Source: Evtepia sp. (lineage in GTDB: Bacteria; Bacillota; Clostridia; Oscillospirales; Oscillospiraceae). Taken from it: 5,810 bases of DNA. Under the pieces are notes generated by a model, which was not told the DNA's origin, ran no database searches, and worked only from the letters and a program-made list of their open reading frames with translations. Each line of letters opens with the position of its first letter. Positions within the stretch are counted from its first letter, which is position 1. Both the position numbers and the translations under genes were made by a program. The stretch covers positions 1 to 5,810 of the forward strand of contig JAHHRP010000111.1 of assembly GCA_020025735.1 (NCBI GenBank), read 5' to 3'. This document shows positions 1-5,733 of the stretch, one piece after another.

Positions 1-49
1 TATAAATACCATCTATATACAATCCCTAACGCTGTTTTCCGAGCGGGGA

Positions 50-1702
50 TCAGGATGTGGCAGGATAGGCAGCGCGGTAAGCCCCGGCGTTTGCCCGAAG
101 CTGGGCGTAAACATCCCGAAAAGAGGTTTCGTCCAAATCCCCAGAGCCTTGGACGGAGAAGGAGGCGATGGGCGATCCAGCATACATCCAAGAAACCTGT
201 TCGGCATTGTCAACCAAGGCGAGAAAGAGGGTAGAGACATCCTGAAGATAGGCCGTCAGGAGGGGATCGTCCGGGGCGGGGGCTTGTTCCAAGTGGATGG
301 TAATGCCATAGGGTGGGGTCCCGGTCTGGAGGGAGAAAGTATAGGGACCAACCACGGCAGACAGATGCAGCGCGTCCAAAATGGCACCGCAGGCGCTGTT
401 GTTGCCCAAGTAGGGTGTGGAAAGGGAAGAGACGGTATCGGCCAGTTCGTGGGTGAGATACTGATTCAGTGTGCCCTGCCAGCGGGCATAATCCTGGGAT
501 AGGGCCAGCGCTTGGCTGCTGGAGGAGACTTTTGTGGTGGTGGAATTGCCGTCGCGGTTGACCCGGATCAGCTGCGGGGAGGGCTTGCCGATGAGGTAAA
601 ACATCGTCCCGCCAGTCTGACTGGAGAGGATGATATCGCCATCCTGAAGGACAGGAGGTTCTGCGGTGGTGTATGGTCCTTGAGCGACTTGTTTCAGTAG
701 GGGCATCAGCGACTGAAACCTGTCTTCTGGCAAAGTCACTGGCAGACCGCAATCTAACACATACGCTTGCGTGATGGAGACACCATCCAACTGCTGGCCG
801 TGGGCACCGGGATTGGCGATGATGAGAACCAAGGTCAGGATGCAGACGCAGAAGGCGATCAGTACCACCACCAGCGGCGGATGCTTGAATGCCAGCACAT
901 GATGGACCCGATGCTTTGTGTTTTCTTCCCCAAAGGCCAAAGGAATGGCTAGGGGTTGAGGGTGTTCCCGGCCCATCTGGAGGAGTGTTTTGGCATAGCC
1001 CATTCGGTCATCTGGGGGGAACGTGCGTACCACAGCCTGGTCGCAGGCGGTTTCCAGATCCCGGCAGAAGAGCCGGTAAGCGCCATGCAGGATGGGGTTC
1101 CACCAGTGCAGAGACAAGGCCAGCCAGGCCAACAGCTTGGCCCAGTGATCTTTCCGGCGCAGGTGGGTCCGCTCGTGGAGCAGGACGTAGTGCTGTTCTT
1201 CTTCTGTCATACCTGTGGGCAGATAGATTCGTGGGCGGAACCATCCAAGCAGGAAGGGGGAAGGGATTTGATCGGTCTCATAGATGCCGTCTTCCAAGGG
1301 GATGGCCTCGGCAACCTGTTGTCGCAGGCGGCGTGTGGATAGTCCCGTCCACAGGAGCATTCCCGCGGTCCCCACGCCCCAGAGGGCCAGCAGAATGGGG
1401 GCTGGATCAACAGGTGCTTGTTGAGCCGTGGGTTGAGAGGGAGTGGTGGCTTCAGCGGGCGGTGCTGTGATGTCTTGGGGGAAACTTTCCACAGAGAGTC
1501 CCTGGACCACAGGGGCAGGAATCAGACTCACTGGCAGAGAGGGCCCTACTGGACAGACCATTCGCAGAAAGACAGCCAACCAAAGAAGACAGGTGATCCA
1601 TCGGGGCATTTTTTTCAGAGCCAGACGGAAGACCATCACCCATAGGGCAGCTATGGTGGCGGTGGCGGCCATGATAAGCAGGGTTTTCAGTACTTCATGC
1701 AT
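50..1702 (-). CDS. blaR1: BlaR1-like M56 family membrane metalloprotease / signal sensor with DUF4825-like C-terminus
   Basis: This 550-residue protein is a membrane zinc protease of the BlaR1/MecR1 type. In the characterised members an extracellular sensor activates the cytoplasmic protease, which inactivates the partner repressor. Visible here are hydrophobic segments near residues 5-27, 34-52, 102-120 and 276-296, and the family motif SPFLLGWFRPRIYLP (148-162). The zinc motif HERTH lies at 176-180, followed by the E-x-ACDQ segment (217-222) that normally supplies the third ligand. The external part (about 298-550) lacks the STYK and KTG motifs of penicillin-binding sensors. Instead the stretch 430-471 (YLGNNSACG, then FSLQTGTPPYGITIH) and the later LFLALVDNAEQ resemble DUF4825, a domain known behind clostridial M56 proteases. 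That match is from memory, not from a search. The ATG at 1702 has AGGAGG 8 nt upstream. The gene follows the repressor gene by 12 nt, and the repressor's stop codon lies in this ribosome binding site, which suggests coupled translation. The ligand is unknown. The family call is firm. Confidence 0.93.
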   Translation of the reverse strand: MHEVLKTLLIMAATATIAALWVMVFRLALKKMPRWITCLLWLAVFLRMVCPVGPSLPVSLIPAPVVQGLSVESFPQDITAPPAEATTPSQPTAQQAPVDPAPILLALWGVGTAGMLLWTGLSTRRLRQQVAEAIPLEDGIYETDQIPSPFLLGWFRPRIYLPTGMTEEEQHYVLLHERTHLRRKDHWAKLLAWLALSLHWWNPILHGAYRLFCRDLETACDQAVVRTFPPDDRMGYAKTLLQMGREHPQPLAIPLAFGEENTKHRVHHVLAFKHPPLVVVLIAFCVCILTLVLIIANPGAHGQQLDGVSITQAYVLDCGLPVTLPEDRFQSLMPLLKQVAQGPYTTAEPPVLQDGDIILSSQTGGTMFYLIGKPSPQLIRVNRDGNSTTTKVSSSSQALALSQDYARWQGTLNQYLTHELADTVSSLSTPYLGNNSACGAILDALHLSAVVGPYTFSLQTGTPPYGITIHLEQAPAPDDPLLTAYLQDVSTLFLALVDNAEQVSWMYAGSPIASFSVQGSGDLDETSFRDVYAQLRANAGAYRAAYPATS

Positions 1703-1714
1703 GAGGGTGGCCTC

Positions 1715-2113
1715 CTACAATTTTTGGGAAGAGGGAGAGGTGTGAGGGTGCTGCTGGCGATAAGCGGCTAACATTTGTTCGATTTCGGCGGCTTCCTGGT
1801 CACTGACGGTGCCTGCCTGGAGGAAGGCAGCCAAGAAACTGGGCAGGGAGCCATTGAAGGAACGCTGTAAGACATCCATCCCATCCGCCTGCTGCACGGC
1901 AGAACGGTCAACCAGAGAGGTCACAAGGGCCTGTTCACTTTTCAAGTATCCCTTGTCGCACAGACGCTTGATGACGGTGTAGGTGGTGGTGCGCTTCCAG
2001 CTCAGCTTTTCCAGGGCCAGCTTACATAGCTGAGAGGAGGAGATGGGTTCGGCAGACCAGACCAGTTCCAGCAGTCGATGGTCGGCCAGAGAGAGGGGGG
2101 CATTGGGTTTCAT
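1715..2113 (-). CDS. blaI: BlaI/MecI/CopY family transcriptional repressor
   Basis: This is a 132-residue dimeric winged-helix repressor, expected to bind its own promoter and to be inactivated by the BlaR1-like protease encoded just downstream. The N-terminal half (about 7-65) is the winged helix: LADHRLLELVW, a helix-turn-helix with the family signature WKRTTTYTVIKRL (39-51), then DKGYL. The C-terminal half (about 75-120) is the helical dimerisation region, with FNGSLPSFLAAF (86-97) at the place where staphylococcal BlaI/MecI are cut between Asn and Phe. Here the residue pair is Ala-Phe. The length is slightly above the usual 120-128 because of a polar tail (HPHTSPSSQKL). I chose the ATG at 2113 because GGAGGT lies 7 nt upstream. 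The in-frame TTG at 2128 would place that ribosome binding site inside the gene. It is the first gene of an operon with blaR1 and is probably autoregulated through the palindromes upstream. Confidence 0.95.
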   Translation of the reverse strand: MKPNAPLSLADHRLLELVWSAEPISSSQLCKLALEKLSWKRTTTYTVIKRLCDKGYLKSEQALVTSLVDRSAVQQADGMDVLQRSFNGSLPSFLAAFLQAGTVSDQEAAEIEQMLAAYRQQHPHTSPSSQKL

Positions 2114-2131
2114 GGGAGATACCTCCAATCT

Positions 2132-2151
2132 TAGTCTAACCTATTAGACAG
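2132..2151. promoter_or_regulatory. Secondary, imperfect BlaI operator
   Basis: The left arm TAGTCTAAC is identical to that of the perfect operator, while the right arm is ATTAGACAG and keeps only the TTAGAC core. The spacing to the upstream site is 23 bp centre to centre, about two helical turns, so two dimers would sit on the same face of the DNA. The site covers the predicted transcription start. Confidence 0.7.
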
Positions 2152-2154
2152 CGG

Positions 2155-2174
2155 TAGTCTAACAGGTTAGACTA
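2155..2174. promoter_or_regulatory. Primary BlaI operator (perfect palindrome)
   Basis: The site is a perfect inverted repeat with 9-bp arms TAGTCTAAC and GTTAGACTA around a 2-bp centre. It covers the -10 box and most of the promoter spacer of the blaI operon. BlaI-family repressors bind such dyads as dimers, and the position next to a blaI gene makes assignment as its operator nearly certain, although binding itself is inferred. Confidence 0.85.
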
Positions 2175-2184
2175 TGCTTGTCAA
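2156..2184 (-). promoter_or_regulatory. Sigma-A-type promoter of the blaI-blaR1 operon
   Basis: On the minus strand a perfect -35 box TTGACA (2179-2184) is followed after 17 bp by TAGACT (2156-2161), a 4/6 match to the -10 consensus. Transcription would start near 2149, giving a leader of about 35 nt before the blaI start codon. The -10 box lies inside a perfect palindrome, so a bound repressor would block RNA polymerase. Confidence 0.75.
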
Positions 2185-2199
2185 GGTTTTTTTCAGAAC

Positions 2200-2234
2200 A
2201 AAAAGGCCCGCTGCGGCTGGAAAGGGCAGCGGGC
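2200..2234 (-). terminator. Intrinsic terminator of the rRNA methyltransferase gene
   Basis: A perfect 9-bp stem (GCCCGCTGC with GCAGCGGGC) encloses an 11-nt loop. On the minus strand it is followed by C and then TTTTT. It begins 10 nt after the methyltransferase stop codon and ends 16 nt before the -35 box of blaI, which insulates the blaI operon from read-through. Confidence 0.88.
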
Positions 2235-2243
2235 GTGGCAAAA

Positions 2244-3470
2244 TCAAACGATTTGGAACAGATAGAATTTTAAATATTCCGTTTCCGGTACCCCCCACAG
2301 AATGGGATGGTCGGGGGACTGCCGACGCTCAGCGATCTGCCGCAGGGAGACGGCAGCATCAGCGGCAGCTTCCCGGAGCATTTGCCGAAAGAGAGCAGGA
2401 GTCATAAAGTGAGAGCAAGAACAGGTGGCAAGATACCCGCCCCGGGGCAGGAGTTTCATGGCCTTGAGGTTGATTTCCTTATATCCCCGATACGCATTTT
2501 TTACAGTGGCACCGCTTTTGGTGAAGGCGGGCGGGTCCAGAATGATGTAGTCATAGGGGTGCCCCTTCTCTTTGGCAAGATCGGTTAGCAGATCAAATAC
2601 GTTCGCTTGGAGGACGTCTATCTTGTGGCTCAGTCCGTTTCGAGTGGCATTGCGTCGGGTCAGGTCCACAGCTTCTTTGGAGATATCCACCGCAGTGACG
2701 TGGATGGCCCCTGCCTTCGCACAGTTGAGGGCGAAAGCCCCGGTGTGTGTGCAGCAGTCCAGCACCCGCCGACCGTAGGCCAGCGCTGCGGCAGCCCGGC
2801 GGTTGTACTTCTGGTCCAGAAAGAAGCCGGTTTTTTGTCCATGGATATAATCTACCTCATAGTCAAGGTCGTTCTCCCGGAGAAGGAGCTGTCCGTCCAG
2901 GTCGGTAGACAGGCCAGGCAGCGGATAAAATCCAGTTTCCCGCGGCAGTCCTTCCTTGTCCCGGAGAGGTGCTTCGTTGCGCTCATAAATGGCGCGCAGA
3001 GAGATGCCGTCCTCTGCCAGCAGTTCTTTTAGGAGGGCGTAGAGGAGCGGTTTGCGGACCTCCATCCCCAGCGAGAGAACCTCAGTGACCAGAATATCAC
3101 CAAAGAGGTCTGCGGTCAGACCGGGGAACTGATCGGCCTCTCCGAAGATCAGCCGACAGCAGCCGAAATCCGGCCCCATCACCGTCTTACGGTAATCAAT
3201 GGCATACCGAAGCCGACGACGCCAGAAGGCTTCGTCAAAACGGTCGTTGGTGTTTCGGGAGAGCAGGCGTACTTGGATCTTGGAGTGGTTATTGAGGAAT
3301 CCAGCCCCCAGCCAGCGGCCTTTTTGGGAGACGACATCAACGATGTCTCCATTTTCACAGGGGCGATCTGGTCCGGCGGTTTCTGCCCCGTAGACCCAGG
3401 GGTGTCCGGCCCGGATGGCCCGGGCAGCCTTTTCATTGACGGTGAGGATGGGATAAGGACGTGTGGCCAT
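2244..3470 (-). CDS. rlmI: Class I SAM-dependent rRNA methyltransferase, RlmI family (PUA domain plus Rossmann methyltransferase)
   Basis: This 408-residue cytoplasmic enzyme transfers a methyl group from S-adenosylmethionine to ribosomal RNA. An N-terminal PUA-like RNA-binding domain (about 5-75, with AIRAGHPWVYG and GRWLGAGFLNNHS) is followed by a middle domain (about 80-205). After a GQKTGFFLDQ turn (211-220) comes the Rossmann catalytic domain. SAM motif I is VLDCCTHTGAFALN (236-249), the acidic strand-2 motif is VTAVDIS (258-264), motif IV is DPPAF (312-316), and the motif with the candidate catalytic cysteines is TCSCS (349-353). E. coli RlmI makes m5C1962 of 23S rRNA, but relatives in Firmicutes may modify another base (the RlmQ/YwbD branch), so the symbol indicates the family rather than a proven target. 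Translation is placed at the ATG at 3470, with AAAGGAGA about 9 nt upstream. An in-frame ATG 75 nt earlier would add residues outside the PUA domain and falls upstream of the likely transcription start. The gene is monocistronic, with its own promoter and terminator. Confidence 0.93.
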   Translation of the reverse strand: MATRPYPILTVNEKAARAIRAGHPWVYGAETAGPDRPCENGDIVDVVSQKGRWLGAGFLNNHSKIQVRLLSRNTNDRFDEAFWRRRLRYAIDYRKTVMGPDFGCCRLIFGEADQFPGLTADLFGDILVTEVLSLGMEVRKPLLYALLKELLAEDGISLRAIYERNEAPLRDKEGLPRETGFYPLPGLSTDLDGQLLLRENDLDYEVDYIHGQKTGFFLDQKYNRRAAAALAYGRRVLDCCTHTGAFALNCAKAGAIHVTAVDISKEAVDLTRRNATRNGLSHKIDVLQANVFDLLTDLAKEKGHPYDYIILDPPAFTKSGATVKNAYRGYKEINLKAMKLLPRGGYLATCSCSHFMTPALFRQMLREAAADAAVSLRQIAERRQSPDHPILWGVPETEYLKFYLFQIV

Positions 3471-3521
3471 AGAAGGGGTCTCCTTTGTCTTGGTGGGCAC
3501 CGAGGCCCGGATAGTGGCGCT

Positions 3522-3550
3522 ATTATAGCTTGTTTCCCCGGGCAATGCAA
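3522..3550 (-). promoter_or_regulatory. Promoter of the rRNA methyltransferase gene
   Basis: On the minus strand a perfect TATAAT (3522-3527) lies 17 bp downstream of TTGCAT (3545-3550), a weak 3/6 match to the -35 consensus. Transcription would start near 3515, giving a leader of about 45 nt. This start would exclude the longer in-frame ATG at 3545 and supports the ATG at 3470. Confidence 0.65.
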
Positions 3551-3587
3551 GGGGAGCAACTTAGATGTGGCCTTTTGCGGGCGGGTA

Positions 3588-3596
3588 TGCTATACT
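3588..3596 (+). promoter_or_regulatory. Extended -10 promoter of the HAD phosphatase gene
   Basis: TATACT (3591-3596, a 5/6 match) is preceded by TG one base upstream, making an extended -10 element. The hexamer 17 bp upstream (TGGCCT at 3568-3573) is a poor -35, which an extended -10 can tolerate. The start would fall near 3603, leaving a leader of about 22 nt before the ATG. It is back to back with the methyltransferase promoter. Confidence 0.55.
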
Positions 3597-3624
3597 CAAA
3601 AAAAACGAACGGGAGGCTGTGACC

Positions 3625-4461
3625 ATGGGAAAGAAGATCAAGCTGCTGGCGCTGGATCTGGACGGCACGCTGCTCAACGAAGAAAAGCAGATCACACCTC
3701 GCACCTGGGCGGCCTTGGAAAGGGCCAGGAGTCAGGGAGTGCTGGTGGTTCCGATTACTGGCCGCCCGGCCCAGGGGCTGCCTCCGGCGGTGCTGACCAT
3801 ACCGGGGCTTCGGTATGCAGTGACCTCTAATGGTGCCACCATCCGGGACCTAGTTCAGGGGGAGGTGCTGTTGGAAAAACATCTGGCGGCAGAGACCTGT
3901 TTGGCGGTGCTGGAAAAGAGCGCTCATTTCCCGATGATTCGCCAGGTCTTTCGAGAGGGGATCGGCTATCTTTCTCAGCCCGATTACGAAATTCTTCGGG
4001 ACCGATATGCAGGCACTGCTTTGCTCCAATATCATCTGGATACCCGTCAAGTGCTGCCTGGTACGGTGGCAGAGTTTTTGGCGTCAGACCGCCGACCAGT
4101 GGAGGAGTTGTTCTTTCTTACGGACAGTCCCCAGAGCAAGCAACAGCTTCGGCAAACCCTTACAGGGGTTTCGGACATTGGGTTTGCCGACCCATTTCCG
4201 AATGATCTGGAAGTGATTGCTGGGGACATCGACAAGGGGGAGGCCCTGCGTTTTTTGCTCCGGCGACTGGATATTTCTGCTGATCAGGTGCTGGCGATGG
4301 GGGATGGCGGCAGTGACTTGCCCTTGCTCCAAGCTGCGGGAATTGGTGTCGCCATGGCCAATGCGGCCGAGGAGGTAAAGGCGGGGGCTGATTTTGTAAC
4401 GGGTTCTTGTAATGAGGATGGTGTGGCTCTGGCCTTGGAAAAGTTTGTGTTGGGAGAATGA
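3625..4461 (+). CDS. Cof-type HAD-IIB family phosphatase
   Basis: This is a 278-residue cytoplasmic phosphatase of the haloacid dehalogenase superfamily, Cof subgroup. Such enzymes typically hydrolyse sugar phosphates, nucleotides or cofactor phosphates with broad specificity, and the substrate cannot be read from the sequence. Motif I is LALDLDGTLLN, with nucleophile Asp11 and general acid Asp13. Motif II is ITGR (Thr45), motif III is Lys204 in DIDKGEAL, and motif IV is GDGGSDLPLL (226-235), where the family more often has Asn instead of Ser230. The IIB cap occupies roughly 80-190, between SNGA and the motif III lysine. The C-terminal GVAMANAAEEVKAGADFVT is typical of Cof proteins. The length is normal. 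The ATG at 3625 has GGGAGG 8 nt upstream. An in-frame ATG at 3565 lies ahead of the promoter -10 box and is not used. The gene stands alone and converges on the B6 kinase gene, with a hairpin terminator 25 nt after the stop. Confidence 0.93.
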   Translation: MGKKIKLLALDLDGTLLNEEKQITPRTWAALERARSQGVLVVPITGRPAQGLPPAVLTIPGLRYAVTSNGATIRDLVQGEVLLEKHLAAETCLAVLEKSAHFPMIRQVFREGIGYLSQPDYEILRDRYAGTALLQYHLDTRQVLPGTVAEFLASDRRPVEELFFLTDSPQSKQQLRQTLTGVSDIGFADPFPNDLEVIAGDIDKGEALRFLLRRLDISADQVLAMGDGGSDLPLLQAAGIGVAMANAAEEVKAGADFVTGSCNEDGVALALEKFVLGE

Positions 4462-4485
4462 AATCGGAATTGTGAACGCAGATAG

Positions 4486-4529
4486 GAAAGGCGCAGGGCG
4501 CGGCATAGCAGCCGTGCCCTGCGCCTTTC
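4486..4529. terminator. Hairpin terminator shared by convergent genes
   Basis: Two 19-nt arms (4486-4504 and 4511-4529) pair fully except for one G-U position, around a 6-nt loop. The arm ends are GAAAGGCGC and GCGCCTTTC, so each strand ends in a short TTTC run. The U-tract is weak but the stem is very stable. Its place between the HAD gene (plus) and the B6 kinase gene (minus) suggests a bidirectional terminator. Confidence 0.75.
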
Positions 4530-4550
4530 ATTGGAAGGAAAAGATAGGAC

Positions 4551-5390
4551 TTACCGACCCAGGCTGTGGACCAGCATGGGGATTGCGGACTCGAAGTTTA
4601 CCCCGTACCAACGCGCATCAGGGTCGTTCTGGGTCTCGCGAATACATTCTAAGGTGTAGTCTACGGCAACCTTCAGGGCGCCGGTGAGGTCCTTGCCATT
4701 CATCAGGGCTCCTACACAGGAGGAGGCAAAGATATCGCCGGTACCATGGAAACTCACAGGAAGTTTTTCATTGTAGTAGCTGGCATAGGTGTCGGAGACG
4801 GCATCATAAGCCATGGCACCGATCTTGTCAGGAGCAAAGCTGACGCCGGTCAGCACTGCGGTCTTGCAGCCCAGGCCAGTGAGGTCCTTGAGAAGCTTTT
4901 TGATGTAGGCTTCATCGTAGTCATCGCCCACATAGTCGATGCCCAGCATAAAGGAGGCTTCTGTGAGGTTGGGGACAATCACATCGGCTTTGCCGCAGAG
5001 CTTGCCCATCTCCTTGGCAAACTCGGGGGTGAAGCCGGGGTAGAGCACACCATTGTCGGCCATAGCGGGGTCCACATAGACAAGAGTTCCTTCCCCGCCG
5101 AACTGATCGAAGAATTTGCCCACCAGGTCGATTTGCTCGAAGGAACCCAGATAACCGGTGTAGATGGCATCAAAGGTAATGCCTTCTTTTTTCCAGTGGG
5201 CGGCAATGGGAGCCACTTCCTGAGTCAGGTCGTGAAAGGTAAAGCCGGAAAAGCCTCCGGTGTGGGTGGACAGGACGGCTGTGGGGACCACACATGTCTC
5301 AACCCCCATGGCGGAGATAATGGGCAGCGCTACGGTAAGGGAACACTTTCCCAGACAGGAAATATCTTGGATGGAAACAACGCGCTTCAT
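4551..5390 (-). CDS. pdxY: Pyridoxal/pyridoxamine kinase (PdxY/PdxK type, ribokinase-like fold)
   Basis: This 279-residue cytoplasmic kinase phosphorylates B6 vitamers (pyridoxal, pyridoxamine or pyridoxine) at the 5' hydroxyl with ATP, in the salvage route to pyridoxal phosphate. The N-terminus has the vitamer-binding signature VVSIQDISCLGKCSLTVALP followed by PTAVLSTHTGGFSG (36-49). VDPAMADNG (106-114) and PNLTEA (140-145) are core motifs of this kinase group. SFHGTGDIFASS (213-224) is the ribokinase-like anion hole with catalytic Asp219. The length is typical. The start at 5390 is supported by AAGGAGG 10 nt upstream and by the conserved MKRVVSIQDIS beginning. The open frame continues 46 codons further upstream, but those residues match nothing and lie in leader and promoter DNA. 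The exact vitamer preference and the choice between pdxY and pdxK cannot be settled from sequence alone. The related thiamine-pathway kinase ThiD is less likely because of the B6-type N-terminal signature. Confidence 0.92.
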   Translation of the reverse strand: MKRVVSIQDISCLGKCSLTVALPIISAMGVETCVVPTAVLSTHTGGFSGFTFHDLTQEVAPIAAHWKKEGITFDAIYTGYLGSFEQIDLVGKFFDQFGGEGTLVYVDPAMADNGVLYPGFTPEFAKEMGKLCGKADVIVPNLTEASFMLGIDYVGDDYDEAYIKKLLKDLTGLGCKTAVLTGVSFAPDKIGAMAYDAVSDTYASYYNEKLPVSFHGTGDIFASSCVGALMNGKDLTGALKVAVDYTLECIRETQNDPDARWYGVNFESAIPMLVHSLGR

Positions 5391-5415
5391 GATAAAAAAT
5401 CCTCCTTGTTTGGGT

Positions 5416-5457
5416 GGGCAGCTTCTGCCCCTGGTCCAGAGGGCGGAAAAATCCGCC
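5416..5457 (-). other. Structured 5' leader of the B6 kinase gene (two short hairpins)
   Basis: In the RNA leading to the kinase start codon there is a GGCGGA-TTTT-TCCGCC hairpin (5442-5457, 6 bp, 4-nt loop). Next is a short CTGGACCAG element and then GGGCAG-AAG-CTGCCC (5416-5430, 6 bp, 3-nt loop). The second hairpin ends 8 nt before the AAGGAGG. No known riboswitch consensus was recognised, so a regulatory role is open. Confidence 0.4.
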
Positions 5458-5491
5458 AAGTTGCAGTTAGCGTAACATAAAACTGATCTTA

Positions 5492-5528
5492 TGGCTATGG
5501 CCAATTCTATTTTATTTGGTATAGCCAA
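5492..5528. promoter_or_regulatory. Two tandem TGGC-type palindromes around the putative B6 kinase promoter
   Basis: TGGCTATGGCCAA (5492-5504) and TTGGTATAGCCAA (5516-5528) are each hyphenated palindromes. They also form a near-perfect inverted repeat of each other around an A/T-rich centre. Minus-strand -10-like hexamers TAAAAT (5509-5514) and TAGAAT (5504-5509) lie in or at the edge of that centre, but no good -35 is visible. The arrangement suggests a dimeric regulator acting on the kinase gene. The regulator is not identifiable here. Confidence 0.45.
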
Positions 5529-5540
5529 TAGGAAAGCGCG

Positions 5541-5581
5541 CCAAAAAAGCCTTTCGGGAGTGACCCGAAAGGCTTTTTTGG
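5541..5581 (-). terminator. Strong intrinsic terminator, perfect 18-bp arms
   Basis: Arms at 5541-5558 and 5564-5581 are perfectly complementary around a 5-nt loop. The core AGCCTTTCGGG/CCCGAAAGGCT is flanked by A6 and T6, so the element can work in either direction. There is no plus-strand gene to end here, so it most likely stops minus-strand transcripts coming from the promoter at 5734-5762 or from beyond the window. It lies upstream of the kinase gene and insulates it, or attenuates it. Confidence 0.88.
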
Positions 5582-5727
5582 TGAGTAATAATGGAAGGAT
5601 TTTATGTCAGTCACACTGCGGAAAAGAAGGAAGGAAACGCAGGTGAACTTGGGCGAAAATGAAAGAAAAATTGCAAATGAATGAGGAAACCCTTGGGCCG
5701 CAAGGGTTACAGGCATGTCCTAAGACC
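5541..5727 (-). ncRNA. Candidate small RNA or attenuated leader (promoter-to-terminator unit)
   Basis: A transcript starting near 5727 from the promoter at 5734-5762 would end at the 5541-5581 terminator, giving roughly 185 nt. It begins with an 8-bp hairpin (5688-5708, AACCCTTG/CAAGGGTT). A long pyrimidine-rich, largely unpaired stretch (about 5605-5687 on the minus strand) follows, and then the terminator stem. No open reading frame with a convincing ribosome binding site lies inside it, and it matches no RNA family I recognise (not 6S, SRP, T-box or a known riboswitch). The alternative is a leader of the kinase gene with a termination switch, or the 3' end of transcription from outside the window. 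Confidence 0.35.
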
Positions 5728-5733
5728 TTGGCT

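Noticed and set aside
16..26. TATACAATCCC near the left edge is repeated inverted at 5799-5809 near the right edge, like terminal repeats of a mobile element.
   Set aside because: An 11-bp match is expected by chance several times in a window of this size. The two sites have different flanks and there is no transposase or target duplication between them.
1..49. Search for a terminator downstream of the blaR1 stop codon.
   Set aside because: Only a 4-bp pairing (CGCT/AGCG) is visible and there is no U-tract. The operon end must lie outside the window.
530..545. A possible SxxK penicillin-binding motif in the sensor half of the BlaR1-like protein (STTTK region, residues 387-391).
   Set aside because: The Ser and Lys are four residues apart rather than three, and no YGN or KTG partner motifs follow in a beta-lactam-sensor context.
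889..1470. A 193-codon plus-strand open frame opposite the M56 protease gene.
   Set aside because: It is an antisense shadow. The minus-strand frame carries the HExxH motif and membrane segments.
4746..5480. A 244-codon plus-strand open frame opposite the B6 kinase gene.
   Set aside because: It is the antisense shadow of a gene with clear kinase motifs, and it lacks a ribosome binding site and any recognisable domain.
5391..5528. A 46-codon N-terminal extension of the B6 kinase.
   Set aside because: The extension has no family similarity, covers promoter-like DNA and hairpins, and the ATG at 5390 has a strong ribosome binding site and the conserved N-terminus.
5507..5716. A 69-codon minus-strand open frame in the gene-free segment.
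   Set aside because: It runs straight through the perfect terminator hairpin, has no proper ribosome binding site, and its protein resembles nothing.
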